Shown here piece by piece: positions 28,297 to 37,535 of a stretch of DNA of 64,000 nt. Source of the DNA: Methylocystis iwaonis (GTDB lineage Bacteria > Pseudomonadota > Alphaproteobacteria > Rhizobiales > Beijerinckiaceae). Position 1 is the stretch's first letter; every line of letters begins with the position of its first letter. Location of the stretch: positions 372,001 through 436,000 of the forward strand of contig NZ_AP027142.1 in the NCBI RefSeq assembly GCF_027925385.1. The letters run 5' to 3'. Position numbers and translations under genes: made by a program. Under the pieces are notes generated by a model. That model was not told the DNA's origin, made no database searches, and was given only the letters and a program-made list of their open reading frames with translations.

Positions 28297-29527
28297 GCTC
28301 CGCAACGCTCGGGCGCGGGCGGATCACGGCGTAGCGCGCGCCGTCGACCAGCACCTCGGGGATCAAGGGCCGCGTATTGTAGGTTCCGGCCTGCACCGCG
28401 CCATAGGCGCCCGAGGTCAGCACGGCGATCAGCTCGCCGGGTTTCGCGTCCGGCATTTTGCGGCCCAGCGCCAGATAGTCGCCCGTCTCGCAGACCGGGC
28501 CGACGACGTCGGCGACGATCTCGGCGCGGTCCGTCGGCTCGCGCACGGGCATCAGGTCGTGGTGGGCGTCATAGAGCGTCGGCCGCACCAGATCATTCAT
28601 GCCGGCGTCGACGATGACGAAGGTCTTGGCCTCGCCCCGCTTCACATAGATCACGCGCGTAATCAGCACGCCGGCGTTGCCGACGATCAGGCGTCCGGGC
28701 TCGAAGACGAGCTTGCAGCCTAAGCCCCCGAAATGCCGGCGCACGATCTCGGCGTAACGCTCCGGGTGGTAGGACTGCGGATCGTCGCCCTCGTGATAGG
28801 GGATGCCGAGCCCGCCGCCGAGATCGACGTGGGAGATGTCATGGCCGTCGGCGCGCAGGTCTCGCACCAGCTCCGCAAGCAGCGAGAAGGCCTCGTCGAA
28901 AGGTTCGAGATCGGTGAGCTGCGAGCCGATATGCATATCGGCGCCGGCGATCTTTATGCCCGGCAGCTTCGCGGCGCGGGCGTAGACCTCGCGGGCGTGA
29001 GAGAGCGGCACGCCGAATTTATTTTCGGATTTGCCGGTCGAAATCTTCTTGTGAGTACGCGCATCGACGTCCGGATTGACGCGTAGAGACACAGGCGCGG
29101 CGCAGCCTCTGGCGGAGGCGATGCGCGAAATGGCCTCGAGCTCCGGCTCGGATTCGACATTGAAGCAGAAGATGCCGGCGTCGAGCGCCGCGCCGATCTC
29201 TTCGTCCGTCTTGCCGACGCCGGAGAAGGTGATTTTCGAGCCCGGAACGCCCGCCGCCAGTGCGCGGGCGAGCTCGCCGCCCGAGACCACATCCATGCCG
29301 GCGCCTTCCTTGGCGAGGAGGCGCAGCACGGCCTGGTTGGAATTGGCCTTCATCGCGTAGCAGACGAGCGCGTCGAGCCCCGTGAAAGCCTGCGAAAAGA
29401 CCCGGAAGTGCCGGCGGATCGTGGCGGCGGAATAGCAATAGAAGGGTGTCCCGACCGTGCTTGCGAGCTCGGACACGGCGACGTCTTCGGCGAAGAGCGT
29501 GCCGTTGCGGTAATCGAAATGATGCAT
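28262..29527 (-). CDS. lysA: Diaminopimelate decarboxylase
   Basis: The last step of lysine synthesis: meso-diaminopimelate to lysine and CO2. 421 residues. PLP attaches at K60 in CYAMKANSN; HIGSQLTDLEPF, DLGGGLGIPY and FEPGRLIVGNAG are conserved, and CETGDYLALGR carries the active-site Cys of the other subunit. The start is five bases after the lptM stop, so the two are coupled, as in many proteobacteria. Complete. Confidence 0.97.
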   Translation of the reverse strand: MHHFDYRNGTLFAEDVAVSELASTVGTPFYCYSAATIRRHFRVFSQAFTGLDALVCYAMKANSNQAVLRLLAKEGAGMDVVSGGELARALAAGVPGSKITFSGVGKTDEEIGAALDAGIFCFNVESEPELEAISRIASARGCAAPVSLRVNPDVDARTHKKISTGKSENKFGVPLSHAREVYARAAKLPGIKIAGADMHIGSQLTDLEPFDEAFSLLAELVRDLRADGHDISHVDLGGGLGIPYHEGDDPQSYHPERYAEIVRRHFGGLGCKLVFEPGRLIVGNAGVLITRVIYVKRGEAKTFVIVDAGMNDLVRPTLYDAHHDLMPVREPTDRAEIVADVVGPVCETGDYLALGRKMPDAKPGELIAVLTSGAYGAVQAGTYNTRPLIPEVLVDGARYAVIRPRPSVAELIALDRVPDWL

Positions 29528-29531
29528 TGCG

Positions 29532-29816
29532 TCAGAGCAGCGGGTCGAGAGGGAAGGGATATTGTTCGGGCGGCCGGTTGCCGATCGTGCCGGGGATCGG
29601 CGGCGGCGGCGGTTCCGGCGTCGCCTGCCCCGGAGCGGGCCTGGGCGCGTTTTTCGCCGATTTCGCCAGCGCGGCGGCCTGTTGCGCCTTCAGCGCTTCG
29701 CCCTGCGCCTGTATCTCGGGCGGCAGTTCGAGCGGCCCGCGCCGGCCGCACGCCGAGAGGCCGGTTGCGGCGAAAGCGGCCAGGAAAAGGAGCAGGCAGG
29801 GTCGGCGGATCGTCAC
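29532..29816 (-). CDS. lptM: LptM-like small lipoprotein
   Basis: A lipoprotein of about 94 residues. The signal peptide ends in the lipobox GLSAC, and the mature part begins CGRRGPLELPPE, the LptM (YifL) motif. In E. coli LptM helps LptD mature in the outer membrane LPS translocon. The rest is Pro/Ala-rich. The start is either the GTG at 29816 or a TTG at 29825; neither has a strong ribosome site. It lies directly upstream of lysA, its usual neighbour. Confidence 0.8.
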   Translation of the reverse strand: MTIRRPCLLLFLAAFAATGLSACGRRGPLELPPEIQAQGEALKAQQAAALAKSAKNAPRPAPGQATPEPPPPPIPGTIGNRPPEQYPFPLDPLL

Positions 29817-29896
29817 AGGCGTCAAGTCCGGCGTTTGGCGAGGTCGCGGGCACTATACCGATCCGGATCGAAAAGGCGAGAGCGCCGCTCTTGAGG

Positions 29897-29949
29897 ACCG
29901 CGCGGCTTCAGCCGCGCATTTTTGAGCGCGCCTGAAGGCGCGCGGTCCG
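29897..29949. repeat. Palindromic intergenic repeat, family F
   Basis: GGACCGCGCGGCTTCAGCCG and CTGAAGGCGCGCGGTCC form the arms of a 53-bp inverted repeat with an AT-rich centre (CATTTTTGAG). It lies between lptM and the CelD-like gene stop. Only one copy was noticed in the window. Confidence 0.65.
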
Positions 29950-29955
29950 CTTCCT

Positions 29956-31212
29956 TCAGCTCACCTTGCGCTTGAGCAGCCGGTTGGCCAGGCGCTTGGC
30001 CATCTCCCGCGCCTGCCGGCGGGCGTTGGCGCGCCGGCAACTCGCGAGGAAGGCACCGTCGCCACGCGCGCCGAGCGACACGGCGACGTCACAGACGCCG
30101 ATCCGATCCGGCCAGATGCGGTCGATCATCGGGTGATTGGCGATGGCGCAGCTATCCACATAGTCGAGATCGCCGCCATCGAGCGCCGCCTTGGTGTGCG
30201 CATAGACGAGCTGGATGCCCGGCGCCTGGGCGCGCAGGGACTCGTCGAAAGCGATCTTCCACAAATAGCTGCGACCCTGGCTCTCCAGCACCACCGCCAT
30301 GGCGATCGGGCGCCCGTCGAGGCGCAACGACTGGATCTTGCAGCCATTCTCGCGCGCCAGCAGCCGCGTCGCGCTGCGCAGGAAGGTGGCGAGCGCCGGC
30401 TGCGAGAGAAGCGCGCCGCGCCAGGCCTTCCAGCCCGAGGCTTCGAGGGCCAGAAATTCCTCGGCCGCGGCTTTGATTTCCGCTTCGCTGTCATGGGTTT
30501 CGAAGGTGACGCGACCCATCTCGCCCAGGCGCCGCGCCTGACGGCGGATTTCCGCGAGCTTCTTCGTTCCGCCCGCGCGGGGCCCAAGCGCGTCGGCCGC
30601 GCCGCCCGGCAGCAGCGCGGCGCGTTCGTAGGAATCGAGAACGTCGACGGCGCGGCCAGCGACAACGCGTTGCAGAGCCTGATGGAAACGGCCGTTGGTC
30701 GGCATACGCGAGAACAGGACGCCGGCAGATTTCTCGCGCGCCTCGACCCAGGCGAGGAAGGCCTCGATCGTTTGAGGCGCGCAATCGCGGTCGACGAGCG
30801 GCGTCGCGAGCGCCGCCTGCTTATGCAGCCACAGGCGGATCAACCCGTCGCCGAACAGCGGATTCGGCGCGACGATCGGGAAAAGACCCGTCAGCCGGCC
30901 AGCGCCGTCGCGCACGACAATGAAACGAGGACGCTCGGCGGCGGGGCAATGCCGCGCCGCCGACAGGGCGAAGCCGGGCTCGTAGAAGGCGTTCGGCTCC
31001 AGGGCGCGCCGCGAGAGATCGCGCCAGTCGGATGCGAGCGCGTCCATATGCTCGAGAGACAGCTCCGCCGCCCGAGAGGGAGCATTCGGCGCGGCGACAT
31101 CCGTCCCGCCCACGAGGCGCGGGAAGCGCTCGCGCGACGCGCGCCGGTCGGAGCGGCCCAACTCGGCCATGGCCAATGCAACTCCTTTTACGTTCAGGAA
31201 CGGCGCGAGCAT
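29956..31212 (-). CDS. GNAT/FemAB-like acyltransferase (CelD/BioF2 type)
   Basis: A 418-residue protein with the CelD-like GNAT fold: WRDLSRRALEPNAFYEP, KKLAEIRRQARRLGEMG, then a C-terminal acceptor domain with AMAVVLESQGRSYLWKIAFD and LDYVDSCAIANHPMIDRIWP. Related proteins act in cellulose, EPS or peptidoglycan modification. The start is uncertain: the ATG at 31212 has AAGGA nine bases upstream, while a TTG at 31176 and an ATG at 31170 follow AAAGGAG. The C-terminus is Arg/Lys-rich (ANARRQAREMAKRLANRLLK). Cytosolic; the substrate is unknown. Confidence 0.78.
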   Translation of the reverse strand: MLAPFLNVKGVALAMAELGRSDRRASRERFPRLVGGTDVAAPNAPSRAAELSLEHMDALASDWRDLSRRALEPNAFYEPGFALSAARHCPAAERPRFIVVRDGAGRLTGLFPIVAPNPLFGDGLIRLWLHKQAALATPLVDRDCAPQTIEAFLAWVEAREKSAGVLFSRMPTNGRFHQALQRVVAGRAVDVLDSYERAALLPGGAADALGPRAGGTKKLAEIRRQARRLGEMGRVTFETHDSEAEIKAAAEEFLALEASGWKAWRGALLSQPALATFLRSATRLLARENGCKIQSLRLDGRPIAMAVVLESQGRSYLWKIAFDESLRAQAPGIQLVYAHTKAALDGGDLDYVDSCAIANHPMIDRIWPDRIGVCDVAVSLGARGDGAFLASCRRANARRQAREMAKRLANRLLKRKVS

Positions 31213-31384
31213 CTTCGACAATCCTTGGCGCTGACCCATTTTGAGGCGGCAGGGCGTCTGAATGTGAGACGACGCGTTCCGACCCGCCTTGCTGCGGGCG
31301 TGAGGTTCAAATCCGGCGCCAAGCGTTCGCCCCCTCCGGCCCGGCGCCTTTACGGGGACCACCCGGCGTGGTTAGGTTTTCGCC

Positions 31385-31939
31385 ATGAAAATGTTCCGTT
31401 TCTTTCTCCTCGCGGCGACGCTGCTGGCCGCCGCGCCCGCTTTCGCGACCGTGCGCATTTCGATCGACCTCGCGTCGCAGCGTCTGACAGCGGTGCGCGG
31501 CGGCGAAACGGTCGTGTGGAAAATCTCCAGCGGCCGGCCGGGCTATGAGACGCCCACCGGGCATTACGCGGTCATGCGCATGGAGGCTGATCACTACTCG
31601 GACGAGTATGATCAGGCGCCGATGCCTTACGCCATCTTTTTCTCGCCCCGGGGCCTCGCTATCCACGGCAGTTTCGAGCGCGGGCTGGGCGCCCCCCGCT
31701 CGCACGGCTGCGTCCGCCTCTCGGTCGCCAACGCCCAGAAGCTCTTCGAATGGGTCGAGCAACAGGGGGCGACGATCGACATCGTCGGCGAAACCCGGAC
31801 GGCTCGCGCGCCGAGAAGCGAACGCGCCGACGACCTCACGCGCCCCGTCCGCGCGCGTCCGGTCGCGCGGGTTCGGCCGGCCCAGCCGGCACAGCCGGCT
31901 CCCTCGGACTTTTTCCTGTTCGAGGCCGATAGATATTGA
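31385..31939 (+). CDS. L,D-transpeptidase, YkuD family
   Basis: A 184-residue periplasmic enzyme. The signal peptide ends APAFA (about 21), and the catalytic motif [20 protein letters not shown] contains His107 and Cys109. These enzymes form 3-3 cross-links in peptidoglycan or attach outer membrane proteins to it. The last 45 residues are an Arg/Pro/Ala-rich tail ending FFLFEADRY, outside the catalytic domain. It is divergent from the acyltransferase and followed closely by dxs. Confidence 0.93.
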   Translation: MKMFRFFLLAATLLAAAPAFATVRISIDLASQRLTAVRGGETVVWKISSGRPGYETPTGHYAVMRMEADHYSDEYDQAPMPYAIFFSPRGLAIHGSFERGLGAPRSHGCVRLSVANAQKLFEWVEQQGATIDIVGETRTARAPRSERADDLTRPVRARPVARVRPAQPAQPAPSDFFLFEADRY

Positions 31940-32043
31940 TTTTTGTCGGCTGTGGCCCCATGAGCGTTGCGCCGGGGCAACAGTCTTCGGAGAATCCATT
32001 GGCGCGTGCGGCGGCGCATTTGCTGCGCCATGGCTTAGCGGAT

Positions 32044-34020
32044 ATGCCTAGACCCCAGAAAATTTCGGACATCCCAGACGAGAGCGACGCTTTGACGACA
32101 TCGAAGACCCCCTTGCTCGATCAGATTCCGACTCCGCAGGAACTGCGCAAGCTGCAGCCCAATCAACTGAGGCAGGTCGCCGATGAGCTGCGCCGGGAGA
32201 CGATCGACGCCGTCTCGGTCACGGGCGGGCATCTGGGCGCCGGCCTCGGCGTCGTCGAGCTGACGGTGGCGCTGCATTACGTCTTCAACACGCCGGACGA
32301 CCGCATCATCTGGGACGTCGGCCACCAGACCTATCCGCACAAAATCCTCACCGGGCGTCGCGACCGCATCCGCACGCTGCGCATGGGCGGCGGCCTCTCC
32401 GGCTTCACCAAGCGCGCGGAAAGCGAATATGACGCTTTCGGCGCCGGCCATTCCTCGACCTCCATCTCCGCCGGCCTCGGCATGGCGATCGCGCGCGATC
32501 TCTCGCATGGCGACAACCATGTCGTGGCGGTCATCGGCGACAGCTCCATGTCGGCGGGCATGGCCTATGAGGCCCTGAACAACGCCGGCGCGCTGGATTC
32601 GCGCCTCATCGTCATCCTCAACGACAACGACATGTCGATCGCGCCGCCGACCGGCGCCATGTCGGCCTATCTCGCGCGCCTCGTCTCGGGCGGCGCCTAT
32701 CGCTCGATCCGCGACGCCGCCAAGCAGCTCGCCTCGCATCTGCCGCGCTTCATCTATGACAAGGCGCGTAAGGCCGAGGAATTCTCGCGCAGCTTCATCA
32801 CCGGCGGCACCATGTTCGAGGAGCTCGGCTTCTATTATGTCGGGCCGATCGACGGGCATAATCTCGACCATCTCCTGCCCGTGCTGATGAATGTCCGCGA
32901 CAAGGACGACGGTCCTGTGCTGGTCCATGTCGTCACGCAGAAGGGCAAGGGCTATGCGCCCGCCGAGGCGGCCGAGGACAAATATCACGGCGTCGTCAAA
33001 TTCGACGTCGAGACCGGCAAGCAATATAAGCCCAAGGCCAACGCCCCCTCCTATACGGGCGTCTTCGCCAAGGCGCTGATCGCCGAGGCCGAGCACGACG
33101 ACAAGATCGTCGCCGTCACCGCCGCCATGCCGTCGGGCACCGGCCTCGACGCCTTCGGCAAGCATTTCCCGACCCGCACCTTCGACGTCGCCATCGCCGA
33201 GCAGCATGCGGTGACCTTTGCGGCCGGATTGGCCTGCGAGGGCTACAAGCCCTTCTGCGCGCTTTATTCGACCTTCCTGCAGCGCGGCTACGACCAAGTC
33301 GTGCACGACGTCGCCATCCAGCATCTGCCGGTCCGCTTCGCGATCGACCGCGCCGGGCTCGTGGGCGCCGATGGTCCGACCCATGCGGGCGCCTTCGACA
33401 TCGCTTATCTGGGCTGCCTGCCGGGCATGGTGGTGATGGCCGCCGCCGACGAAGGCGAGCTGATGCATATGGTCTCGACCGCCGTCGCCTATGAGGAAGG
33501 CCCGATCGCCTTCCGCTATCCGCGCGGCGAGGGCGTGGGCGTCGAGCTCCCGGAGCGCGGCGAGGTCCTCGAGATCGGCAAGGGCCGCATTGTCCGCGAG
33601 GGCTCCAAGGTCGCGCTGCTCTCGCTCGGCACCCGCCTCGGCGACGCGCTGAAGGCCGGCGAGGAGCTGGCGAATTACGGGATTTCGACGACGGTCGCCG
33701 ACGCCCGCTTCGCCAAGCCCGTCGACCGCGACCTCATCCGTCGCCTCGCCGCCAATCACGAAGTGCTGATTGCGATCGAGGAAGGCTCCATCGGCGGCTT
33801 CGGCTCGCAGGTCTTCCAGGTTCTCTCGGACGACGGCCTGCTCGACGGCGCGCGCGGCGCCTTCAAGTTCCGCAGCATGACGCTGCCCGACGCCTATATC
33901 GACCACGACAAGCACGAGATGATGCTCGCCCGCGCCATGCTCGACAGCAAAGCGATGGTCGCGAAGGCGCTGGAGCTGCTCGGCGACGAGAAGGCCGCCG
34001 CCCGGGTGATGATCGCGTAA
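32044..34020 (+). CDS. dxs: 1-deoxy-D-xylulose-5-phosphate synthase
   Basis: This thiamine diphosphate enzyme joins pyruvate and glyceraldehyde-3-phosphate, the first step of the MEP isoprenoid pathway. [34 protein letters not shown] with ILNDNDMSI (ThDP/Mg site) and [12 protein letters not shown] (catalytic Glu) are present. From the ATG at 32044 it has 658 residues; a TTG at 32092 giving [14 protein letters not shown] would match the usual 640-residue length better, so the first 16 codons are doubtful. The frame upstream of 32044 overlaps the transpeptidase end and is unlikely. Confidence 0.95.
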   Translation: MPRPQKISDIPDESDALTTSKTPLLDQIPTPQELRKLQPNQLRQVADELRRETIDAVSVTGGHLGAGLGVVELTVALHYVFNTPDDRIIWDVGHQTYPHKILTGRRDRIRTLRMGGGLSGFTKRAESEYDAFGAGHSSTSISAGLGMAIARDLSHGDNHVVAVIGDSSMSAGMAYEALNNAGALDSRLIVILNDNDMSIAPPTGAMSAYLARLVSGGAYRSIRDAAKQLASHLPRFIYDKARKAEEFSRSFITGGTMFEELGFYYVGPIDGHNLDHLLPVLMNVRDKDDGPVLVHVVTQKGKGYAPAEAAEDKYHGVVKFDVETGKQYKPKANAPSYTGVFAKALIAEAEHDDKIVAVTAAMPSGTGLDAFGKHFPTRTFDVAIAEQHAVTFAAGLACEGYKPFCALYSTFLQRGYDQVVHDVAIQHLPVRFAIDRAGLVGADGPTHAGAFDIAYLGCLPGMVVMAAADEGELMHMVSTAVAYEEGPIAFRYPRGEGVGVELPERGEVLEIGKGRIVREGSKVALLSLGTRLGDALKAGEELANYGISTTVADARFAKPVDRDLIRRLAANHEVLIAIEEGSIGGFGSQVFQVLSDDGLLDGARGAFKFRSMTLPDAYIDHDKHEMMLARAMLDSKAMVAKALELLGDEKAAARVMIA

Positions 34021-34070
34021 AGCGCGCCTCTGTCATTCCTGACGCTCGCGCAGCGAGCGATCGGCTCCCA

Positions 34071-34155
34071 CCGTCATTGCGAGGAGCGTATGCGACGAAG
34101 CAATCCAGGGCAGCCATAGCGGCTCTGGATTGCTTCGCTTCGCTCGCAATGACGG
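34071..34155. repeat. Palindromic intergenic repeat, family A copy 3, with a family B fragment
   Basis: The outer arms are CCGTCATTGCGAGGAGCGTA and GCTCGCAATGACGG, and the inner arms GCAATCCAGGGC and GCTCTGGATTGC. Just to its left, 34031-34065 holds the left arm of family B only (GTCATTCCTGACGCTCGCG), so this copy may have landed in or replaced half of a family B repeat. It lies between convergent dxs and the beta-helix gene. Confidence 0.85.
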
Positions 34156-34179
34156 GAGGCTCGCTATTGCGCGTTGGCG

Positions 34180-35496
34180 TCAGCCGGTTTCATTATCCCG
34201 CACAATCAGACGCGGGTATTTTTCGGCGCCCGATTTCGTCAGATCGCCGGGCAAAAAGTTCATCCCGGCAGAGGCGATCACCGCCGCCTTTTTCGCGCTG
34301 ATCCGGTTGCGCGCGACCGTGGCGTCGCCGGCGCCCTCGCCGGTTGCGAGCACGACTCCGTAGTCGACGCCGGAAATCTCATTGGCCTCGGCGCGCAGAT
34401 TTTCGCGCCAGCCGCCCAGCGCAATGCCGATCCATCCGGGGCCGACGATCTTATTGCCCGTGATGTCGGCGTTCTTCTCGGCGAGAATGCCGGTGAGCCA
34501 CAGCATCTGCGGCCCGAACTCGGGGTCCGGATGGCTCTCTTTCATAGAGATGATCGTATTTCCCGAGACGATCGCGCCATCCGTGCCCTTGTCGGCGTTG
34601 GCGACGGCGATGCCGGCGCCTGCGTCTTCGACGCGATTGTCGCGGAAGACCGAATTCTTGGCGCCGAATTCGGCGTACATCGCCTTTTCCCGAAAGCCCT
34701 TGCAGTCGTTGCCGATGACGTCCACGCCGTGGCCGGCGTTGTTGCGCACGGCGCTATAGGCGCAGCGATAGATGCGGTTGCGCTCGACGCGGATCGTCCC
34801 CGCGCCCCAGACGAGGACGCCATTGCCATAGGGCCCATTGCCGCCCGAGCGGTTGTCGACATCCTCGACGAGAGAGTTGCGGATGCGCGAGCCATCGTAG
34901 CGGCCCGCGGAGGTCGCATGAATGACGAGGCCGTTGTCGCCGCAACGGTGAATATGGTTGTTGTCGAAATCGACGCCGAGGCCGTCGCGCGAATAGATGC
35001 CGGCGTCACCGACCTCCGCGATCTCATTTTGCGCGAAAACGCCGCCGCAACGGGCGAGCATGACGCCGCGCGCGGAAGCGCGGCGGATGACGCAGCCGCG
35101 GATCGAAAGATCGATCACATCGGTGAAGTCGAGCAGCCCCTTTTCCTTCGGGGTGACGCCGCCAGCGCCGTCGAAGACGAGGTTCTCCAGCGTGATCTTG
35201 CGCGCCATGGTGGCAGAGAGCAGCGGGCCGAGGCCCGAGAGCTTCAACACGGTGCGGCCGGGAACGCCTTGCAGGATGGCGCCGTCCGGCAGATCGAGCC
35301 CGGCGAGCGTGATCTCGCCCGCGGGGAGCGACACGGCCGCTCCTTTGCGCGCCGCCTCACGCAGCCTTTGCGCGAGTTCGTCCGCGCGCGCCAGGGCGAG
35401 TGGCTTTGGCAGGCAAAGTGAGGCGGTTGCTGCGCAGCAAAGGCGCAGCATGTCGCGGCGGGAAAAACGTATGGGCCGGATGTTATCGGACAGCAT
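34180..35496 (-). CDS. Tat-exported right-handed beta-helix protein (TIGR03808-like)
   Basis: A 438-residue protein with a twin-Arg leader (FSRRDMLRLCCAATASLCL) and a long parallel beta-helix built of short repeats (for example GVDFDNNHIHRCGDNGLVIH, GILAEKNADITGNKIVGPG). This matches the TAT-translocated repeat family found in Rhizobiales. Such folds often bind or cut polysaccharides; no catalytic residues can be named. It is monocistronic, reading away from the AT-rich gap at 35.5-36 kb. Confidence 0.85.
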   Translation of the reverse strand: MLSDNIRPIRFSRRDMLRLCCAATASLCLPKPLALARADELAQRLREAARKGAAVSLPAGEITLAGLDLPDGAILQGVPGRTVLKLSGLGPLLSATMARKITLENLVFDGAGGVTPKEKGLLDFTDVIDLSIRGCVIRRASARGVMLARCGGVFAQNEIAEVGDAGIYSRDGLGVDFDNNHIHRCGDNGLVIHATSAGRYDGSRIRNSLVEDVDNRSGGNGPYGNGVLVWGAGTIRVERNRIYRCAYSAVRNNAGHGVDVIGNDCKGFREKAMYAEFGAKNSVFRDNRVEDAGAGIAVANADKGTDGAIVSGNTIISMKESHPDPEFGPQMLWLTGILAEKNADITGNKIVGPGWIGIALGGWRENLRAEANEISGVDYGVVLATGEGAGDATVARNRISAKKAAVIASAGMNFLPGDLTKSGAEKYPRLIVRDNETG

Positions 35497-36006
35497 GGCC
35501 GGGGTGTCTGTTTTCTAAGTATCGGTCGGGATCGCTCTTAATGGGGCAAAACAACTGACGCTACGTTCACGGGGTCACCGCGAATCAGTTCCCACACAAC
35601 GAAGAATAAAAGTTTTCAATTTCTTATTAATAAGGGACGGTTTTCGCCCGCTAGCGCAGAAAAGCCGTCGTAAAGAAAATCAGTTGCTCAACCGAGGTTT
35701 TCTGAGTGGCTGAAGGGCAGTTTTAGGTGAGAGGTCGCACAAGGAGATAGGCCGAATTTGACAGCCTCTCGTGAAAGCGCAGAGTGGAAATGCCCCCCGA
35801 AAGGAATGCCTTCGACAGCTTTTTTGCTGAAGGAAGGCGTCTATGTTCGACCACACACTACTCTCCGACGTGACGACTGTGATTGTTACGTTGACCTCTT
35901 TTGTTGCCGCCTTGACAGGTTTCATAAGTCAAATTGGCCAGTCGAGACGTGTGATAAGACGCGTGCTGCAGTCACTCAGGTCGCACTCCAAATGAGTACC
36001 CCGCTT
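35497..36006. other. Low-GC gap of about 510 bp with a hairpin and a small ORF
   Basis: This stretch is clearly richer in A+T than its neighbours, especially 35570-35700. It contains a hairpin at 35636-35669 (arms GACGGTTTTC and GAAAAGCCGTC, one bulge) and the small ORF at 35843-35995. The promoter of the beta-helix gene should lie at the left end. Base composition suggests acquired or relict DNA. Confidence 0.6.
35843..35995 (+). CDS. 50-residue single-pass membrane peptide, unannotated type
   Basis: A short ORF not reported by length-limited gene finders. The Shine-Dalgarno AAGGAAGG ends five bases before the ATG. The peptide starts MFDHTLLSD, has one hydrophobic helix (VTTVIVTLTSFVAALTGFI, about 10-28), and then a strongly basic tail (QSRRVIRRVLQSLRSHSK). 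By the positive-inside rule the tail is cytosolic. Size and shape fit regulatory or type I toxin-like membrane peptides. There is no homologue in memory. It ends 12 bp before the convergent dehydrogenase stop. Confidence 0.5.
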   Translation: MFDHTLLSDVTTVIVTLTSFVAALTGFISQIGQSRRVIRRVLQSLRSHSK

Positions 36007-36783
36007 TCAATTCATATGCCAGCCGTGGCTGACAATAATCGACTCCCCCGTCAGCGCGTTGGTCTTGAACGCCGCGAGCATCAGCGCGACCTCCGCCACA
36101 TCCTCGACCTTGGTGAACTGGCTGTCGACGGTTTCCTTCAGCAGCACATCCGTCACCACCTGCTTTTCGCTGATGCCGAGCTCCTGCGCCTGTTCGGGGA
36201 TTTGCTTCTCGACGAGCGGCGTCATGACGAAGCCGGGACAGATGGCGTTGGCGCGGACGTTATGTTTCGCGCCTTCCTTGGCCATCACGCGCGTCAGCCC
36301 CAATATGCCGTGCTTCGCCGCGACATAGGCCGATTTCAAGGGCGATGCTTCGTGGCTGTGCACCGAACCCATATAGATCAGCGCGCCGGAGCGCTGCGGA
36401 TACATATATTTCACGCAGGCTTTCGTCGTGAGGAAGGCGCCGTCGAGATGAATGGCGAGCACCTTTTTCCAATCAGCGAACGGGAATTCCTCGATCGGAT
36501 GGACGATCTGAATGCCGGCGTTGGAGACGAGCGCGTCGATCGCACCGAACCATTTCGCGGCGGCGTCGACGCCGGCGTTGACCTGCTCCTCATTCGATAC
36601 GTCCATGCCGACGCCGATCGCCACTTTGTCGCCGCCGAGCTCAGAGGCGGCGGCCTTGGCGGCGTCGAGATTGAGGTCGGCGATGACAACGCGTCCCTGC
36701 GCTTCGACGAAACGCTTGGCGATGGCGTTGCCGATGCCGCTGGCGGCCCCGGTGATCAGACAAACTTTTCCGTCGAGAGTCAT
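36007..36783 (-). CDS. bdhA: 3-hydroxybutyrate dehydrogenase (SDR)
   Basis: A 258-residue short-chain dehydrogenase that interconverts 3-hydroxybutyrate and acetoacetate with [18 protein letters not shown] (10-24) binds [36 protein letters not shown] with catalytic Ser, Tyr (about 153) and Lys (about 157), and [20 protein letters not shown] are typical of 3-HBDH. It is the last gene of a three-gene operon with acetoacetate decarboxylase and a patatin; its ATG shares one base with the adc stop. Central to PHB breakdown and ketone-body use. Confidence 0.93.
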   Translation of the reverse strand: MTLDGKVCLITGAASGIGNAIAKRFVEAQGRVVIADLNLDAAKAAASELGGDKVAIGVGMDVSNEEQVNAGVDAAAKWFGAIDALVSNAGIQIVHPIEEFPFADWKKVLAIHLDGAFLTTKACVKYMYPQRSGALIYMGSVHSHEASPLKSAYVAAKHGILGLTRVMAKEGAKHNVRANAICPGFVMTPLVEKQIPEQAQELGISEKQVVTDVLLKETVDSQFTKVEDVAEVALMLAAFKTNALTGESIIVSHGWHMN

Positions 36784-37535
36784 CAGCGGGGCCTTTCCTC
36801 AGAGAGATAATCGAAGACGACCGTTCCAAGACCAAGCGTGAGGTCGGCGAGGATATGCGTCGCCGAAAGGATTTCCCGCACGGGAAGATCGGCGACGGGC
36901 GCGAGCGCGTGGTGGGCGAGTTGAAGCGAGGCGGGACCGGTCCAGGCGCCTTTCACCGTGATGTCCTCGAGCCGGAAATCGACCAGCTCCAGAATTCTTG
37001 GCGCGCCATCGACATGCGGAATGATCTTGAGAAGAAAATTCGGTGCGGACATGGACTTCGCCATCGCCGCCGGATCGAGCGCGACATGTTTGTAGCCCAT
37101 GACGCCCGTCGCGATGCGTACGGAGCCATAGTCGAGCGTGCCGACGAGCGCGTCGCGTTCGACGGCGAGCGAGGGTTGCGCGAATTTCTTCGGAAAGCCC
37201 CATAATTCCCGCCCGCCGTAAATGGGCGGGCCGTCGTTGAGATACATGGCGTGCGTGTAGTTCCCGCGCCGACCCTCGAAAACGACGGGAATGACCTGGC
37301 CCGACTCCGTATAATCGCCGAACCCCGTCGAGTTGGGCATGCGGATGAATTCGAAATTCACGATCGGGTCGACGAAAGAAAGCGGTTCGGGAACAACTTT
37401 CGCAAGGGCTTCGCGATCAGTGCGGTAGGAAACGATCAGATATTCGCGATCGACGAATCGATAGGGGCCTTTCGGAAAGGCCGGGCTCGTCAACGGCATG
37501 GCGAAGGCGGTACGACGAATCTCGTCTAGGGTCAT
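36783..37535 (-). CDS. adc: Acetoacetate decarboxylase
   Basis: A 250-residue enzyme splitting acetoacetate into acetone and CO2. The Schiff-base Lys is in [15 protein letters not shown] (about 114-115), and [12 protein letters not shown] and [11 protein letters not shown] match the family. It overlaps the patatin gene by ATGA upstream and abuts bdhA downstream, so all three proteins should be made together. In PHB-storing bacteria this cluster disposes of, or recycles, acetoacetate from stored polymer. Confidence 0.94.
   Translation of the reverse strand: MTLDEIRRTAFAMPLTSPAFPKGPYRFVDREYLIVSYRTDREALAKVVPEPLSFVDPIVNFEFIRMPNSTGFGDYTESGQVIPVVFEGRRGNYTHAMYLNDGPPIYGGRELWGFPKKFAQPSLAVERDALVGTLDYGSVRIATGVMGYKHVALDPAAMAKSMSAPNFLLKIIPHVDGAPRILELVDFRLEDITVKGAWTGPASLQLAHHALAPVADLPVREILSATHILADLTLGLGTVVFDYLSEERPR

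Noticed and set aside
32035..33915. A 626-residue open frame opposite dxs
   Set aside because: Shadow of the dxs gene; composition is typical of antisense frames and no domain is visible.
35680..35925. An 81-residue minus-strand frame in the low-GC gap
   Set aside because: No ribosome site or signal peptide and unusual composition; it overlaps the hairpin and the small plus-strand ORF.
35758..36810. A 350-residue plus-strand frame starting in the low-GC gap
   Set aside because: Most of it is antisense to bdhA. The start region overlaps the better supported 50-residue ORF in another frame.
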